Origin: Cladopsammia gracilis
Lineage: Eukaryota; Cnidaria; Anthozoa; Scleractinia; Dendrophylliidae
Direction of reading: 5' to 3'
NCBI GenBank assembly: GCA_022457155.1
Contig: JAJGOT010000091.1
Coordinates: 1,106,501 to 1,170,500 of the forward strand
DNA: 64,000 bases
The notes below the pieces were generated by a model. That model saw only the letters and a program-made list of their open reading frames with translations. It did not search any database and was not told the DNA's origin. The position numbers and the translations under genes were made by a program. Positions 46,514 to 56,197 of this stretch are shown here, piece by piece (within the stretch, counting starts at the first letter, position 1; each line of letters starts with the position of its first letter).

Positions 46514-47467
46514 TTAGGCCGCTCGGCCGAGAGGTCTTGGGTGCGAATTTATCATGTGCAAGAGAGTCATTCCCGGCGGGCAGTTCGTGTTGGCGCTTCT
46601 TTCAACGAACTTTTGCTGGTCGCTTTCAGTGTCCAAAACTTCACGTACCGCATCGAATATTGTTCTACCTTTAACATAGGCATTCTGGTTATGGTGTATG
46701 ATTTGTGGTAATACCTTTTCCATCCTTTTAGCAATGACTTTTGTTCCTATTTTGACGTCAACATTAATCAAGGAAATCGGTCTCCAACTTTTTATTTGAC
46801 GCCGATCGCGATCTTTTTTCTCTATAAGAACAATAACTGCTTGTTTTTGTGATGCTGATAGCTCTCCATGTCTATAGGAATAGTTGAGGCATTTCACTAA
46901 CATATCACTAAGAAGAGGCCAGAAAGTTCCGTAAAATTCAATAGTCAGTCCATCATTTCCGGGGGTCTTATTATTTTGAAAATCTGATAAGATATTAAAA
47001 CACTCCGTTAAAGTCAATTCCCCTTCACAGAGCTCTTGCATACCCATGGATAGTCTTGGTATATGTCCAGTTTGCAAGAAGGGACATGGTTGATCAATGC
47101 TTTGAGATTCATTTTCATCATTATAAAGTACTGAATAAAAAGAATGTAGCTCATCCATGATTATTTTAGGATTAGTTGTAATAATACCGTCTTTGAGTTC
47201 GAGTTTTCGAATCGTACTTTTAGTCTTGTTGTTGTTTTCAAGGTTAAGAAAATATTTATTGTTTTTCTCGCCTTTTTCATACCAATTGACCCGAGAGCGA
47301 ATGATCGCCCCTCTACTGATGTACTCATATTCTTTCTCATATTCCGTCTTCAAATTTTCGAGTTTGTTGAGATTCTCTACGGTTGGGGCTTCGGCTTGTT
47401 CTTCCTCAGCTAATTTAAGTTTGTTTTCGATCGAGTTAATCCTTTCTCTGCGTTGTTTTGCTTTCAC
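46514..47467 (-). pseudogene. LINE ORF2, N-terminal part of reverse transcriptase
   Basis: Open frame of 317 codons. A helical linker with RSRVNWYEKGEKNNKYFLNL leads to NNKTPGNDGLTIEFYGTFWP, SWRPISLINVDVKIGTKVIA and HHNQNAYVKGRTIFDAVREV. After this the sequence no longer resembles RT (about 46.62 kb), so the palm with YADD is missing. Same clade as the LINE at 24.2 kb. Confidence 0.82.
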
Positions 47468-48087
47468 TTTACTATAGTGAATGGTCTCTTTGCGTATGTT
47501 GTACTTTAGCCAGTCCCATTGTACCCTAACATCCCGATTATAGCTGATCTCGTCAAGCCAAGTGGGAGTTTTCTCTGTTATTAAGTCGATATATGATTTA
47601 TCGTCTAGGAGACTATTGTTAAATTTCCAAAACGAGGGTCCTCGATTTGTTTCGCTTATACTATCAATATTTAATGTTATTGCAGAATGATCAGTTTTAA
47701 CAGAAGTTATAATATCTGTTTTATCTATTTCATCTTGCAGTGAATTACTGATTAACCAAAAATCTAGTCGCCTTTGGATTAAGGGATTTTTCTGCCTCCA
47801 CGTAAAACGTTTTGTGGTCGGTTTCTAATTCTCCAAATGTCGATTAAATCATGCGTCGATATAATATTTTCTAGACCTATGATACAATTCTTTATGGAAG
47901 GTTTTCCTCCTGATCAATCAAGTTCAGGATCAAACGTTGCATTGAAGTCGCCACCTACTATGAGTTTGCACTCGGCTTGCATCATTTGCTCGTTAATAAT
48001 ACCAGCGATTTTGTTAAAAAATTGAATTTGTTTAGCTGGCTTTGTAGGTGAGTAGATATTGAGCAGCAAATCAAAGGCTCCTTAGAG

Positions 48088-48688
48088 CTAACCCGTGAAT
48101 TTGAAATGCCAACATTTAACGCAATATTTCGGTAAGCTTATGTTTTCACTCTGTCACCGGTTCAATATCTTTTTAAAAATTAAACGTAAGGATTTTTGAC
48201 ATCCGCAAAAAATAAAAATACCGTACATCACTTTCATAATGTTCAGTCCGAAGAAGAAAGCAAAAAAAAAAAAAAAAAAAAGAACGGCCCGAGCGAGATT
48301 CGAACCTGGGCCTTTCGACTGTAAGTCCACGCTTTACACCACTCGACCACCGTGACCACAGATGTAAAGCGGGATAAATTTTATTACTTGAAGGTAGATA
48401 ACCATCAAAACGCGTGTCTCAGTTGAAAATTCCTTTTAGATCGATTTTAACATTGCATTAAGGACTCCAAATGCGAAACATCTTTCAGCTTATTGTTGTT
48501 TGTATTCGTTTACATCAATTTAGTTATTGTTACGCTGGATTCACGCTGTTCTTGTTACAAAACGCATTCGTAACAAAGCATTACGTCACTAAGTTTACAG
48601 CTGATGGAAGAGTGAGCGAGTGCTCATTTGCATATCTGTCGCCGTTACCGATAACCCGTTCATTACGCATGCGCGTATATTCACGGGT
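48088..48688. mobile_element. Insertion with TAACCCGTGAAT terminal repeats inside the LINE endonuclease
   Basis: TAACCCGTGAATTT at about 48088 and ATATTCACGGGTTA at about 48676-48689 form the ends. It interrupts the endonuclease frame, and its interior holds the tRNA-like sequence 48280-48356. Confidence 0.65.
48280..48356 (-). pseudogene. tRNA-like sequence (pseudogene or SINE head)
   Basis: The minus strand reads GGTCACGGTGGTCGAGTGG, GGTTCGAATCTCG and a closing CGGGCCG followed by a T run. Box A and box B are recognisable, but the anticodon arm is irregular and the acceptor stem pairs poorly. A functional tRNA is unlikely. Confidence 0.5.
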
Positions 48689-49429
48689 TAAAAAGGACAA
48701 TCTTGAATCAACGCATCTAGCATTATGAATGTTCCTGAGTCATCTCTGTGTGTCTTTCTAATTACAAAATCTAATCCCTGTTTAACTAAAATAAGAGTAC
48801 CTTTCGCTGTGTGAAGTCCCATGAGCGAAGAATAAATCTCCTCTCCACTGTTTCCTCCATTGGCTTTCAACCTCCTCTGTACTATAAGTTTCTTGAAGGA
48901 AATAGATATCTGCATTTTGTTTGTTCAACCAATTCAGTACGCATTTCCTTTTATCGAAGGTGCGAATACCTCTAACATTTAGTGAAAGCAGTTTAAATTG
49001 CAGATTGTTACCTTCCATCAAGAAAGGTGATAATAAACCACTAATTAAGAACATCATCCCAAACCCAATGGACTGTGCAATCCGCAAATCAAAACTATTT
49101 GACAATAAAAAACTTGCGTCTGTGAGGCAACCATACATGACACAGCTGATAACAATAAGAATACCGACATATTTACAAGAGAGTTACACCTATTAATAAG
49201 CTTAAAACAGCCAGCAAAAAGCTGTTAATTATGCCGCTAATGATCTAAGCCTTACAAAAAGTATGCAGTAACTATATGCATAGCGCTGGGTTCAAAGAAA
49301 AAAAAATGTATATTTAACAAACACAGAAAATGTTTTTCGATCGTTTCCTAAATGTTAGCCTTTATGGAAAATAAAATATGTATATATTTAAGCAGGAACT
49401 AACACACCGTCGATATAAAGTTTGTCAGG

Positions 49430-50329
49430 TTACGCTCTACTGAAATATGCTTTCTTTCCTTCCATTTTCGCCGCTTTAAATTTATCCATTAGCTTTTTCC
49501 TGGTTTCTACGATGGATCTTGGAAGATCGGCTGAAATACCCATTCCCGTGCCACACAGCTTTCTTGCTCTTGAAAAAACGTCCTCACGATCCGGATAACG
49601 AAGGAATCTGGCAATCAATTGACGTGGTTTTTCCTGTTTCGGGTCAAACTTGCCTATTTTGTGTACACGTTGTATTTCAATTTCATTGGTGTTATCCATG
49701 TCTAAATTGTTCGTCAAGAAATCTTTCAACACTTCATACGAATCTTCTTTACCCTCCGGTTTTTCTGGAATTCCATAGAATCGTAGATTCTCTCTTCGCT
49801 GATAAGTTTCCATATAATAATCTTGCTGTTTGCGAATTGAAGCAATTTCAGTTTTCATTTTCTCAACATCTGCACTAAAGGTGTCGACTTTTCCTTCCAT
49901 TACCTTCACAAACTCAGCCTTCTCTTTCAGAGATGATTCAAGACTGTCGACCTTTTGCTTTAGTTGGCTCACCGTTTCATCAACACTGCCGACATGACTT
50001 TCTATTCTATCAATCTTGTTTTCCAGGTCACGTAGTTTCGACAGAATGCTGTCAATTTTCGGTATAATGTCCTCCGTCATTTCAAGGGCGTTCAAGATGT
50101 CATCGGAATCTGAACAGGATGATTGACTTCTATCTGCTACCTTCACTCTTTTTTCCTCTGGTGATTTTGAATCGTTTTCCGAGGCTTCTGAACTGCTATT
50201 CCTGCCTTGTCTCTTAAAATAATTGTAAATATCTGCCAAAGGCGGTCTTAAAAAACTTGAAGTTTGAAGCTGGGTCGGACATGGCGGACGCTCAGACGAC
50301 GTTTTTTGAGCAGTTTTGTTATCACTCAT
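49430..50329 (-). CDS. LINE ORF1p (L1-type RNA-binding protein)
   Basis: Open frame of 299 codons from ATG at 50329 (MSDNKTAQKTSSERP) to the stop at 49430. Residues about 40-80 are Ser/Glu/Lys-rich; about 85-185 form a long heptad coiled coil (KIDRIESHVGSVDETVSQLK and onward). An RRM-like domain then starts at about QRRENLRFYGIPEK, followed by a C-terminal domain with LPRSIVETRKKLMDKF. This is the trimeric coiled coil / RRM / CTD plan of L1 ORF1p, which coats LINE RNA. It is uninterrupted, unlike ORF2. Upstream, the frame continues without a stop into an integrase fragment. Confidence 0.85.
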   Translation of the reverse strand: MSDNKTAQKTSSERPPCPTQLQTSSFLRPPLADIYNYFKRQGRNSSSEASENDSKSPEEKRVKVADRSQSSCSDSDDILNALEMTEDIIPKIDSILSKLRDLENKIDRIESHVGSVDETVSQLKQKVDSLESSLKEKAEFVKVMEGKVDTFSADVEKMKTEIASIRKQQDYYMETYQRRENLRFYGIPEKPEGKEDSYEVLKDFLTNNLDMDNTNEIEIQRVHKIGKFDPKQEKPRQLIARFLRYPDREDVFSRARKLCGTGMGISADLPRSIVETRKKLMDKFKAAKMEGKKAYFSRA

Positions 50330-50779
50330 AGCCTTAGTCACAACACCCATAAACTCACGTCCAGGGTCAACCTGCAACAACTTTGGCCATTTCAAAGGTC
50401 CGCACCTGTAAATCCTTTTAAATGCTTTAGCAACTTCATCTGACTCTTTCGAAGTCAAGGGCTCTACTGCTTTGAAATGGCTAGCCACATCGACAACCGT
50501 TAAAGCATATTTGTAAATCTTTCTACTGCAAGGAAGTTTGTCATGGGGCAAAAAAAGGTCTGCTTGATGCATTGCACTGGGCGAGAATATATCAAACTTT
50601 GGTCGAGGGATGTAGCGTGGCGCTGGGAAGTAAATCTGCCAAAGGGCTTGTTTGACGAGCCACTTTTTTGCCACATCTTCTGATACCTTAGCTGCTGCAG
50701 CTAGCTTTTTCACAGCAGCAATGCCTCTCCAATAGCCTATCGGGCTGAAGTAGATCTTTGAGAGTTTGACATCCATCAT
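50330..50779 (-). pseudogene. Element B integrase (rve type), truncated
   Basis: 150 codons from ATG at 50779 (MMDVKLSKIYFSPIGYWRGI). A helical N-terminal part is followed by HQADLFLPHDK with the first catalytic Asp (residue 74), YALTVVDVASHFKAVEPL, and LQVDPGREFMG with the second Asp (residue 138). The third acidic residue of the D,D-E core and the C-terminal domain are missing because LINE sequence begins after codon 150. Polintons encode a retroviral-type integrase of this family for insertion into host DNA. A perfect 17-18 bp duplication lies just 5' of the start. It is on the same strand as the small membrane-protein genes next to it. Confidence 0.8.
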
Positions 50780-50808
50780 TTATATCTAGGACATCATTTA
50801 TATCTAGG
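50773..50808. repeat. 18-bp direct duplication at the integrase start
   Basis: CATCATTTATATCTAGG occurs twice in tandem. On the minus strand each copy reads CCTAGATATAAATGATG, so the TATAAATG-ATG promoter/start context of the integrase is duplicated. Confidence 0.9.
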
Positions 50809-50809
50809 T

Positions 50810-51190
50810 TTAAAGAAATCGATAGGCTGCATACCCAAGTACAAGCACGCCCATGCCATTAAAGAAGAGCTTGCCTTGCTTCTGTTGTTTACTGGGCTGA
50901 TAGAAGTCAGAGAACTCTGGCTCTTTAGGAAGTGTTATTTGCTGGTCCGTGTGTTTTGCTTGATCTTTGATCCGATCATTGGTCGCAATCCAGTCGAGGA
51001 GCTTTGTGCGGTCTTTCCGATACTTAGCATAAGCCGCCTGATAGGCTTCAAGGGCCTTGTCGTGTCTTTTCTTCTCTTCCAGGGCGGCTTGGCCGCTATC
51101 ACCAGACAAATATTTTGCTAGATAACTGCCTCCAGTGAAAGCAGCAGCATTCAGAATTGCCCCACCAATCATCATGGCGATTGTGGCCAT
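50810..51190 (-). CDS. Element B conserved membrane protein (126 aa)
   Basis: Intact frame from 51190 (MATIAMMIGGAILNAAAFTG) to 50810. An N-terminal hydrophobic segment (residues 1-25) is followed by a charged helical stretch (ALEEKKRHDKALEAYQAAYA) and a C-terminal hydrophobic segment (about residues 108-125). From family recall this is a widespread small protein of cnidarian Polinton-like elements with no known function; a virion membrane protein is possible. TATATATAC lies 9-17 bases before the start. Confidence 0.65.
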   Translation of the reverse strand: MATIAMMIGGAILNAAAFTGGSYLAKYLSGDSGQAALEEKKRHDKALEAYQAAYAKYRKDRTKLLDWIATNDRIKDQAKHTDQQITLPKEPEFSDFYQPSKQQKQGKLFFNGMGVLVLGYAAYRFL

Positions 51191-51216
51191 TGTTGTGTAT
51201 ATATAATGTTTTGCGT

Positions 51217-51438
51217 TTACATCGAGGCTGGAAGGATTTTCTGGTCCTCAAGGTATTTCTTCAGTGCAATGCTGCCAGTCATGACAGCTGTGAACTTTGC
51301 GTAGTTCATGACATTCGTGCTGGGGTTAGCTGTGAAATTCTCTTTGACGACTTTTTTAGCAATCCACCCAATACCGGCGACAAGGCCAGTGATTACGGCG
51401 GCATCAGTAATTGATTTCACAAGCTTGTTGTCAGACAT
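51217..51438 (-). CDS. Element B small membrane protein (73 aa)
   Basis: Intact frame from 51438 (MSDNKLVKSITDAAVITGLV). Two hydrophobic stretches (about residues 13-27 and 47-57) with basic residues between them. It ends 26 bases before the next gene's start. CATATACATC precedes the ATG. Function unknown; a virion or membrane component is guessed from the cluster. Confidence 0.55.
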   Translation of the reverse strand: MSDNKLVKSITDAAVITGLVAGIGWIAKKVVKENFTANPSTNVMNYAKFTAVMTGSIALKKYLEDQKILPASM

Positions 51439-51455
51439 GATGTATATGTAAGATT

Positions 51456-51626
51456 TTAAATTTCAGTCGACACCACATCGTGTGCTTGTTCTACGATTGT
51501 GGTTATGATTGGTTGTGCTGATAACCACCAAATTGTTTTTAAGGCGGTTATGTTGAAATCAGCCATAACAAGAAGAACACCTCCTATTGCAGCCTCTTTT
51601 ACGAAAAGTTGGATAAGGCTTGGCAT
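51456..51626 (-). CDS. Element B small membrane protein (56 aa)
   Basis: The start was chosen at the second Met (51626, MPSLIQLFVKEAAIGGVLLV), because the first Met at 51647 lies upstream of the ATATATATAC motif that precedes other starts. Hydrophobic residues 10-40, with an acidic end. Intact. Unknown function. Confidence 0.5.
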   Translation of the reverse strand: MPSLIQLFVKEAAIGGVLLVMADFNITALKTIWWLSAQPIITTIVEQAHDVVSTEI

Positions 51627-51664
51627 TGTATATATATGATTTTTCATTCCATCTCACGAATTCC

Positions 51665-52130
51665 TCATTTTCGTTTAGGTGCAGTCTGTGTTACAGGAGG
51701 AGTAGATACAGCATCATCCGCAGCTTGAGGGGCTGGAGTCGGGTCATTTCTAGGCCGTCTGAGAGTCTTCATAATGGCTTCACGTTGGTAATATACGCCC
51801 AAAGTGGAGACAATCAAACCGCCAACCCCCAAGAATTAAGAAGCCTGAGTTGTCGCTGCTGCTGCTGCTGCTGCTGCTGTTGCTGCTTGATTCTTCACCA
51901 CCAGTGGCTTGGTTTGGGGATTGGTTTGAAGGTGGGGTCATTTGTTGTGTTATTTGTAGCTTTGGCAGCTTGTTTTTTTTTTGCTACGTAAGCCAGACGG
52001 TTGCACTCTGCTAGTCTTTTGCCAGAATCAACACGACCGGGGTTTTTGTTTTTGGAACAGTTTTCGGAACATCAGAGGTAAAGTGAGTGGTAGTTGTTGT
52101 CGCTGGTGCTTCTTCAGGGATCGTCTCCAT
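51665..52130 (-). pseudogene. Element B Thr/Pro and Gln/Ser-rich membrane protein, frameshifted
   Basis: Starts at 52130 (METIPEEAPATTTTHFTSDV) after ATATATACCTG. The frame breaks near 52.02, 51.96 and 51.84 kb. A CAG/CTG triplet run at about 51854-51880 gives a Ser or Gln tract, followed by a transmembrane-like LIVSTLGVYYQREAIMKTLR and a Pro/Thr/Lys-rich tail. The triplet run is a likely slippage site. Confidence 0.5.
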
Positions 52131-52236
52131 CAGGTATATATGAAAGTTTTTAAAAATCTGTACTCGTTCCTACCTGGTTCCTACCAAGTTCTTGTCAGGT
52201 TCTTGTCAGGTTAGTTGTCAACTTCATCAAAGCCCT

Positions 52237-53153
52237 CTAGTGGGTATCCTTCACTGTCTCTGCTTGGGTGTGTGAGAGGCTTCGGCTCTTCGAAAACAGC
52301 GTTTCAGGCTCGTTTTTAAAGTCGATGTGTTTTGTAGTGATCAGAGCAGCATTGGCCAACGCCATCCATAGCCCACATCGCAGTGAAAGGGCACCAGCAA
52401 GGGATGACAATTCTTGGTTAATGATGTAGTCGTTTTTGAGTTCTTTCTGCAACTCTTTCACATCATCAATCGAAACAACCATGCCAATGCCTTTGCTGAC
52501 AAGCATTATACCACTGTCAGGGGTGGCGAATGGTAAATTCGAGACTCGCCGAGACGCCGAGACCCTTGTTTCAAAATTCGAGACCGAGACCGCAGCTACG
52601 TTATAAAATCCGAGCCCGAGACCCAATGCGGGAAAAAACCGAGCCCGAGACTCAGTGCTAAAAATATCCGATTCACCTATCAAACAACAAACAAGGATGA
52701 AGAATGAGAATGCTTGACAAAAGTATCCGAGACTCCGAGACCTTCAAGAAAAAAATCCAAGACTCCGAGACAGGAAAAGCACCAGCCAAACGAGACTTTG
52801 AGACTTAAAATGAAAACTGCCGAGATTTCGAGAAAAATTTTCCGAGACCCACGATTTTGAAGGTACCATTCGTCACCCCTACTGCCAACCAGAGATTCAG
52901 TCGTCTTATTGCCAATGTAGGCTTCATATCTTTTACATAGCTTTAAAACCTCTTTGTCTGTGAGGCGTTTCACCTGCTCATGTGAGAGCTGGACGCCGAT
53001 GGCTTCTTTTGATTTGCCAGTCGAGACCAGAACTGCCAGCTTCTCACGTTGAGCTGGAATGTCATCACCACCTGTGAAGGACACCGACCCCAAAGGCATA
53101 GAATTATCAGGAGCTGCCTCCAGCATCTGCATGACTTCGTTTAATTCGGCCAT
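52237..53153 (-). pseudogene. Element B hypothetical structural-cluster protein, transposon-interrupted
   Basis: Starts at 53153 (MAELNEVMQMLEAAPDNSMP) after GTATACACG. The N-terminal ~90 codons are helical and charged (HEQVKRLTDKEVLKLCKRYE). A 362-bp MITE (52519-52880) splits the gene; the rest (GIMLVSKGIGMVVSIDDVKE, then a hydrophobic helix near ALSLRCGLWMALANAALITT) follows in the same frame to 52237. No family function known to me. Confidence 0.6.
52519..52880. mobile_element. 362-bp MITE with CGAGAC-rich interior in an element B gene
   Basis: The ends AGGGGTGGCGAATGGTA and TACCATTCGTCACCCCT are inverted with one mismatch. The flanks ACTGTC and ACTGCC are a probable target duplication with one change. 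The inside contains more than a dozen CGAGAC/CCGAGA words. It inserted into the gene 52237-53153 without shifting the outer frame. Confidence 0.85.
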
Positions 53154-53952
53154 CGTGTATACAGCTGTTTCGAGAAAGGTTGTCTGAAAAAAGCGTAAAA
53201 GTGCACGCGACAATCTCGAAAGGTATTGTGGGTAGTTTTACGCGGCTTCAGCATTTCAGGGAAATCTCAGAAAATGGCACAAGACGCCATGGACGTATGT
53301 TTGCGAGTGTTAAGAGAAAGCAACAAAAGTAAGTTCGACAGCTACAGTGTCAGGAACGTGCCTTGTTTTGAACCTGTTATTCAATTGGCAATACTTTTTG
53401 CAAAATTGTAAAGCGGAAATTTTTCCAGCAATCGACACGACTTTCCAAATCGGCTACTACGTCGAAGAAAAAAAAGAAATTTTCTATATTGTCCGAAATC
53501 CAGCTCGCCGAGTTGTTTTCTTTGGTTAAAAACAGGAAGGTAACAATGTGGGTAGATCCACATAAAACGTTCTAAGGAGTTCTTTGGGTAAAAAGAGAAA
53601 AGGTAAGGAATACTATAAGCCACGTTTTGCACGTTTTGTTGCACCTGAAGTTAGGTGAGATTTTTTTCAAATGTTTAACTACAATGATTATGATTATTAC
53701 TATTTTCAATTTGGTAATCCCAGTGCTCGAGATGATAACGAGGACGGAGAGGGAGAAGACAGCTACTAGTCTTGCTTAGCACGGCTTAGAAGGAAGCATG
53801 ACTGTCCTGAGTTTAAATTGCGCTGCTGGGTGCGGATGGTGGTAAGGAAATTTTAATTGCCAGGAGTAATTTTCACCTTTTTTTGGTCAGATTTCATATC
53901 CACCATCAAGCTATATTTTCTATAAGATTGTTTACTCGTTCAGTTGACTCGT
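53154..53952. other. Spacer between element B gene blocks
   Basis: Weak plus-strand ORFs only. One (53274-53411, MAQDAMDVCLRVLRESNKSK) has an AAA|GTAAGT splice-donor-like site inside, and another (53671-53769) is a short Tyr/Asp-rich peptide (MFNYNDYDYYYFQFGN). Neither is supported by a domain. The lost C-terminal part of the packaging ATPase would be expected here but is not found. Confidence 0.4.
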
Positions 53953-54264
53953 TCAGCCTTTCACGTCTTTCGAAGCGGCACAATCATCGAGAATGAAGAG
54001 TGTGTTCGTCTTCTCAAAAAAGAAGCTTGCTAGCTTTAGCCAGCATTCAATCTCGTGCTGTTGGCAGTCAATCACGAAAATGCATGGCTCGTGATCCACG
54101 AAACCATCGTAGGTCTTGTTGTGGACAAAGGTTGCACATAAGAGCACGATATAGTGAAACTTTCCCCTGAAGGGGTCCCGGAGCTGATTTATAAGATATT
54201 GTGTTTTGCCAGAGTTGGTTGGCCCAATAATTAGGGCATTGAAGGGCAGCTTTCGTGGATCCAT
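53953..54264 (-). pseudogene. Element B packaging ATPase (FtsK/HerA type), truncated
   Basis: 103 codons from ATG at 54264 (MDPRKLPFNALIIGPTNSGK). Walker A GPTNSGKT is at residues 14-21, Walker B LFILDD at 89-94, followed by CAASKDVKG and a TGA at 53953. Polinton packaging ATPases are roughly twice this length, so the sensor and C-terminal part are lost after the stop. The start follows a (TA)n stretch by about ten bases. It lies 30 bp downstream of the capsid gene on the same strand, the usual neighbour pair in Polintons. It would pump DNA into the capsid. Confidence 0.82.
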
Positions 54265-54293
54265 CCTCTCTCTATATATATATATGTTTTTGC

Positions 54294-55710
54294 CTAGTAC
54301 TGAACTGACCGCAGCTGCCTATTCTGGATGTTCATCTGTGAGTCACTGATGGTGTAGATGTGGCAGAGCACATTTCCGGAGACGGAGGAGGTTGTTCTTT
54401 CAATCTCAAGGTGCACACCGTCTTTTGTGTTGACGAGGCGTTGACCATTACCGCGCAGGGTTGTATCAGCCATTGATCTAAGATCGGTAAGGAGGCCGAA
54501 CTTGTTGTCCGTGAGATATTTGGTCAGGTTCATGTTGGGTCTGCTCACATCGCTCTTTCCGAAGAGTCGGCTGACCTCTCTCCACATGTCACTGCCATCA
54601 ATGCCATTGTTGTAAATCCTGTTTGGGGAGCCGTTTATGGTGACATTCACTTTGATGTCGGGGTTGAAGTATTTTTCGGAGTCCCTGGTGCTTGGCGTGT
54701 AGGGCTCGATAAACAACAGAAGAATGCCTTTGAGTGATCTTCGCTGTGGGTTTAGCCGAAGATTCAGCCTAGCATCTTTGTCTTTCGAGAATGGAACCAC
54801 CTCTTCTCGCATTATGTGGTCGTAGGTGAACCCCTTTCCGCTAGAATAAACGCTCTCCGCCTCATCTGCCAGTTGTTCGCTGCGGATTATCTCGTATTCA
54901 AGCTGGATATTTGTCAACTTATACTCAAGCTTACTTGCATCCGTGCCTCTTACAACTTGAGATGCTGAAGCGAGGGTTATCTCGAAGATAAGATCGTTGT
55001 AGAGGGCCTGTGGCTTTAAAACACCGTGGTCAGTCAAAATCTGGTGATCCAGATTAATGCAGTATTTGTTATTGTACACGCTTTCTAACTTATTTTCTGC
55101 AACCACACCGGAGGTTTTTTTGTCGCCAGCATTAGAGCGGATCTTGCACAAATCAACACTCTGGATGTCCTCTGGGAATCATATTGTTGCACTCATCCAC
55201 TGAGAGAAACAGGTCCTCAAAGATTTTGTAAATGTCATACCCGACAGTGTCCTGGACAGTGGTGGCGGCAAACTTCACAACAAGCCTGTCAACCAATGCC
55301 CGAGAAACATTCTGTATGAGATAGTTGTTTGCGTGGCCGCCGGCAAGGACAATGTTAAAAATCAGGGCCAGTGAGCCAGACACGATAACCTCATGTTCAT
55401 TCAGCTTGGGCACTGAAACATACAAGGTCTCGCCGGGCTTGGCCACAGAGCGGCCAAATGTAATGCGCTTTACAGTGCGCTCTGCTTTCATTGCTCTAAG
55501 AGTCTTCTCGTTATGCGTGGGCAGGAGGTTTGGTTGCACAGCTGGTGGTCGGTCATTCATATCCATATCCATAGCCCAGGCGGTGTTGGACACGGTCCAC
55601 GTGACTTCATTCGTCCAATCACGCGTCACTTTAGTGATACTAATGGCGGCCGTCTTCACTCTTTCGTGTTGAGGTCTACTCTCTGTTCTTGGATTGATTT
55701 CTCGTTTCAT
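54294..55710 (-). pseudogene. Element B probable major capsid protein, frameshifted
   Basis: Two overlapping frames. The first, 55710-55153, has NEKTLRAMKAERTVKRITFG and EVIVSGSLALIFNIVLAGGH and ends at TGA. The second, 55151-54294, has LTNIQLEYEIIRSEQLADEA, GILLLFIEPYTPSTRDSEKY and a beta-rich C-terminus to TAG. A single-base indel near 55.17 kb separates them. About 470 residues of mostly beta sequence next to the packaging ATPase fit the double jelly-roll major capsid protein of Polintons/adintoviruses. This rests on context, length and partial family recall. The true start is unclear: the first ~48 codons look unlike capsid, and no TATATA motif precedes 55710. Confidence 0.62.
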
Positions 55711-56155
55711 CGAACGTTTTAGTTTATCGTTTTCGGAGGGCCGAAAGAGAAATACCGTGGCAAGCTATAACCCAACTTGTAGCTTCAGGTGAGCATATTT
55801 TGTATCAAATTTGTTCAATGAAAACCATGTTGTCTTCAAAATCTTTGTTTACCACTAATGTGTGACACGGGTATTTAGTTTGCCCTTTCTTTGCATCGTT
55901 CGGTCAGTATTTGGATTTATCATATGACCCGTACGGCCCTGCGAACCTTTTCTTTGCAAAACCATTGATGAAAGTCCCGTATGAGGGCCGTACGCATTTG
56001 CGCGAGCGGGGCCGGAAAAAGGCGTACGGCCCTACTACAAAAGCGGACGGCGTCGCGCGTTAAAATTTCAAGTAATTTTGTCTCCAATTTGGTCATATGA
56101 TAAAATGCTTATTGACTAAGTTAGGTCGGGCCGGATGGGAAAATATTTGGCTCTC

Positions 56156-56197
<42 letters not shown>

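Larger units (their letters stand above)
47830..49060 (-). pseudogene. LINE ORF2 endonuclease (APE type), split
   Basis: The N-terminal part reads FKLLSLNVRGIRTFDKRKCV and YFLQETYS (the metal-binding Asn and Glu motifs), with GTLILVKQGLDFVIRK in a second frame to about 48.70 kb. The C-terminal part resumes near 48.06 kb with NIYSPTKPAKQIQFF and VGGDFNATFDPEL. Between them lies an unrelated insertion of about 600 bp. Stops and shifts are present. Confidence 0.75.
46500..50329 (-). mobile_element. L1/Tx1-type LINE inserted in element B
   Basis: On the minus strand: ORF1 (50329-49430), endonuclease (about 49.05-47.83 kb, interrupted) and the N-terminal part of RT (47467 to about 46.62 kb). The RT stops before its catalytic motifs, where the sequence changes abruptly. 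The 5' end coincides with the ORF1 start codon and continues in frame with a Polinton integrase. No target duplication could be identified because the 3' end is lost. Confidence 0.8.

Noticed and set aside
48280..48356. Functional tRNA gene
   Set aside because: Box A and B are present but the anticodon arm is irregular, acceptor pairing is poor, and it lies inside a TIR insertion.
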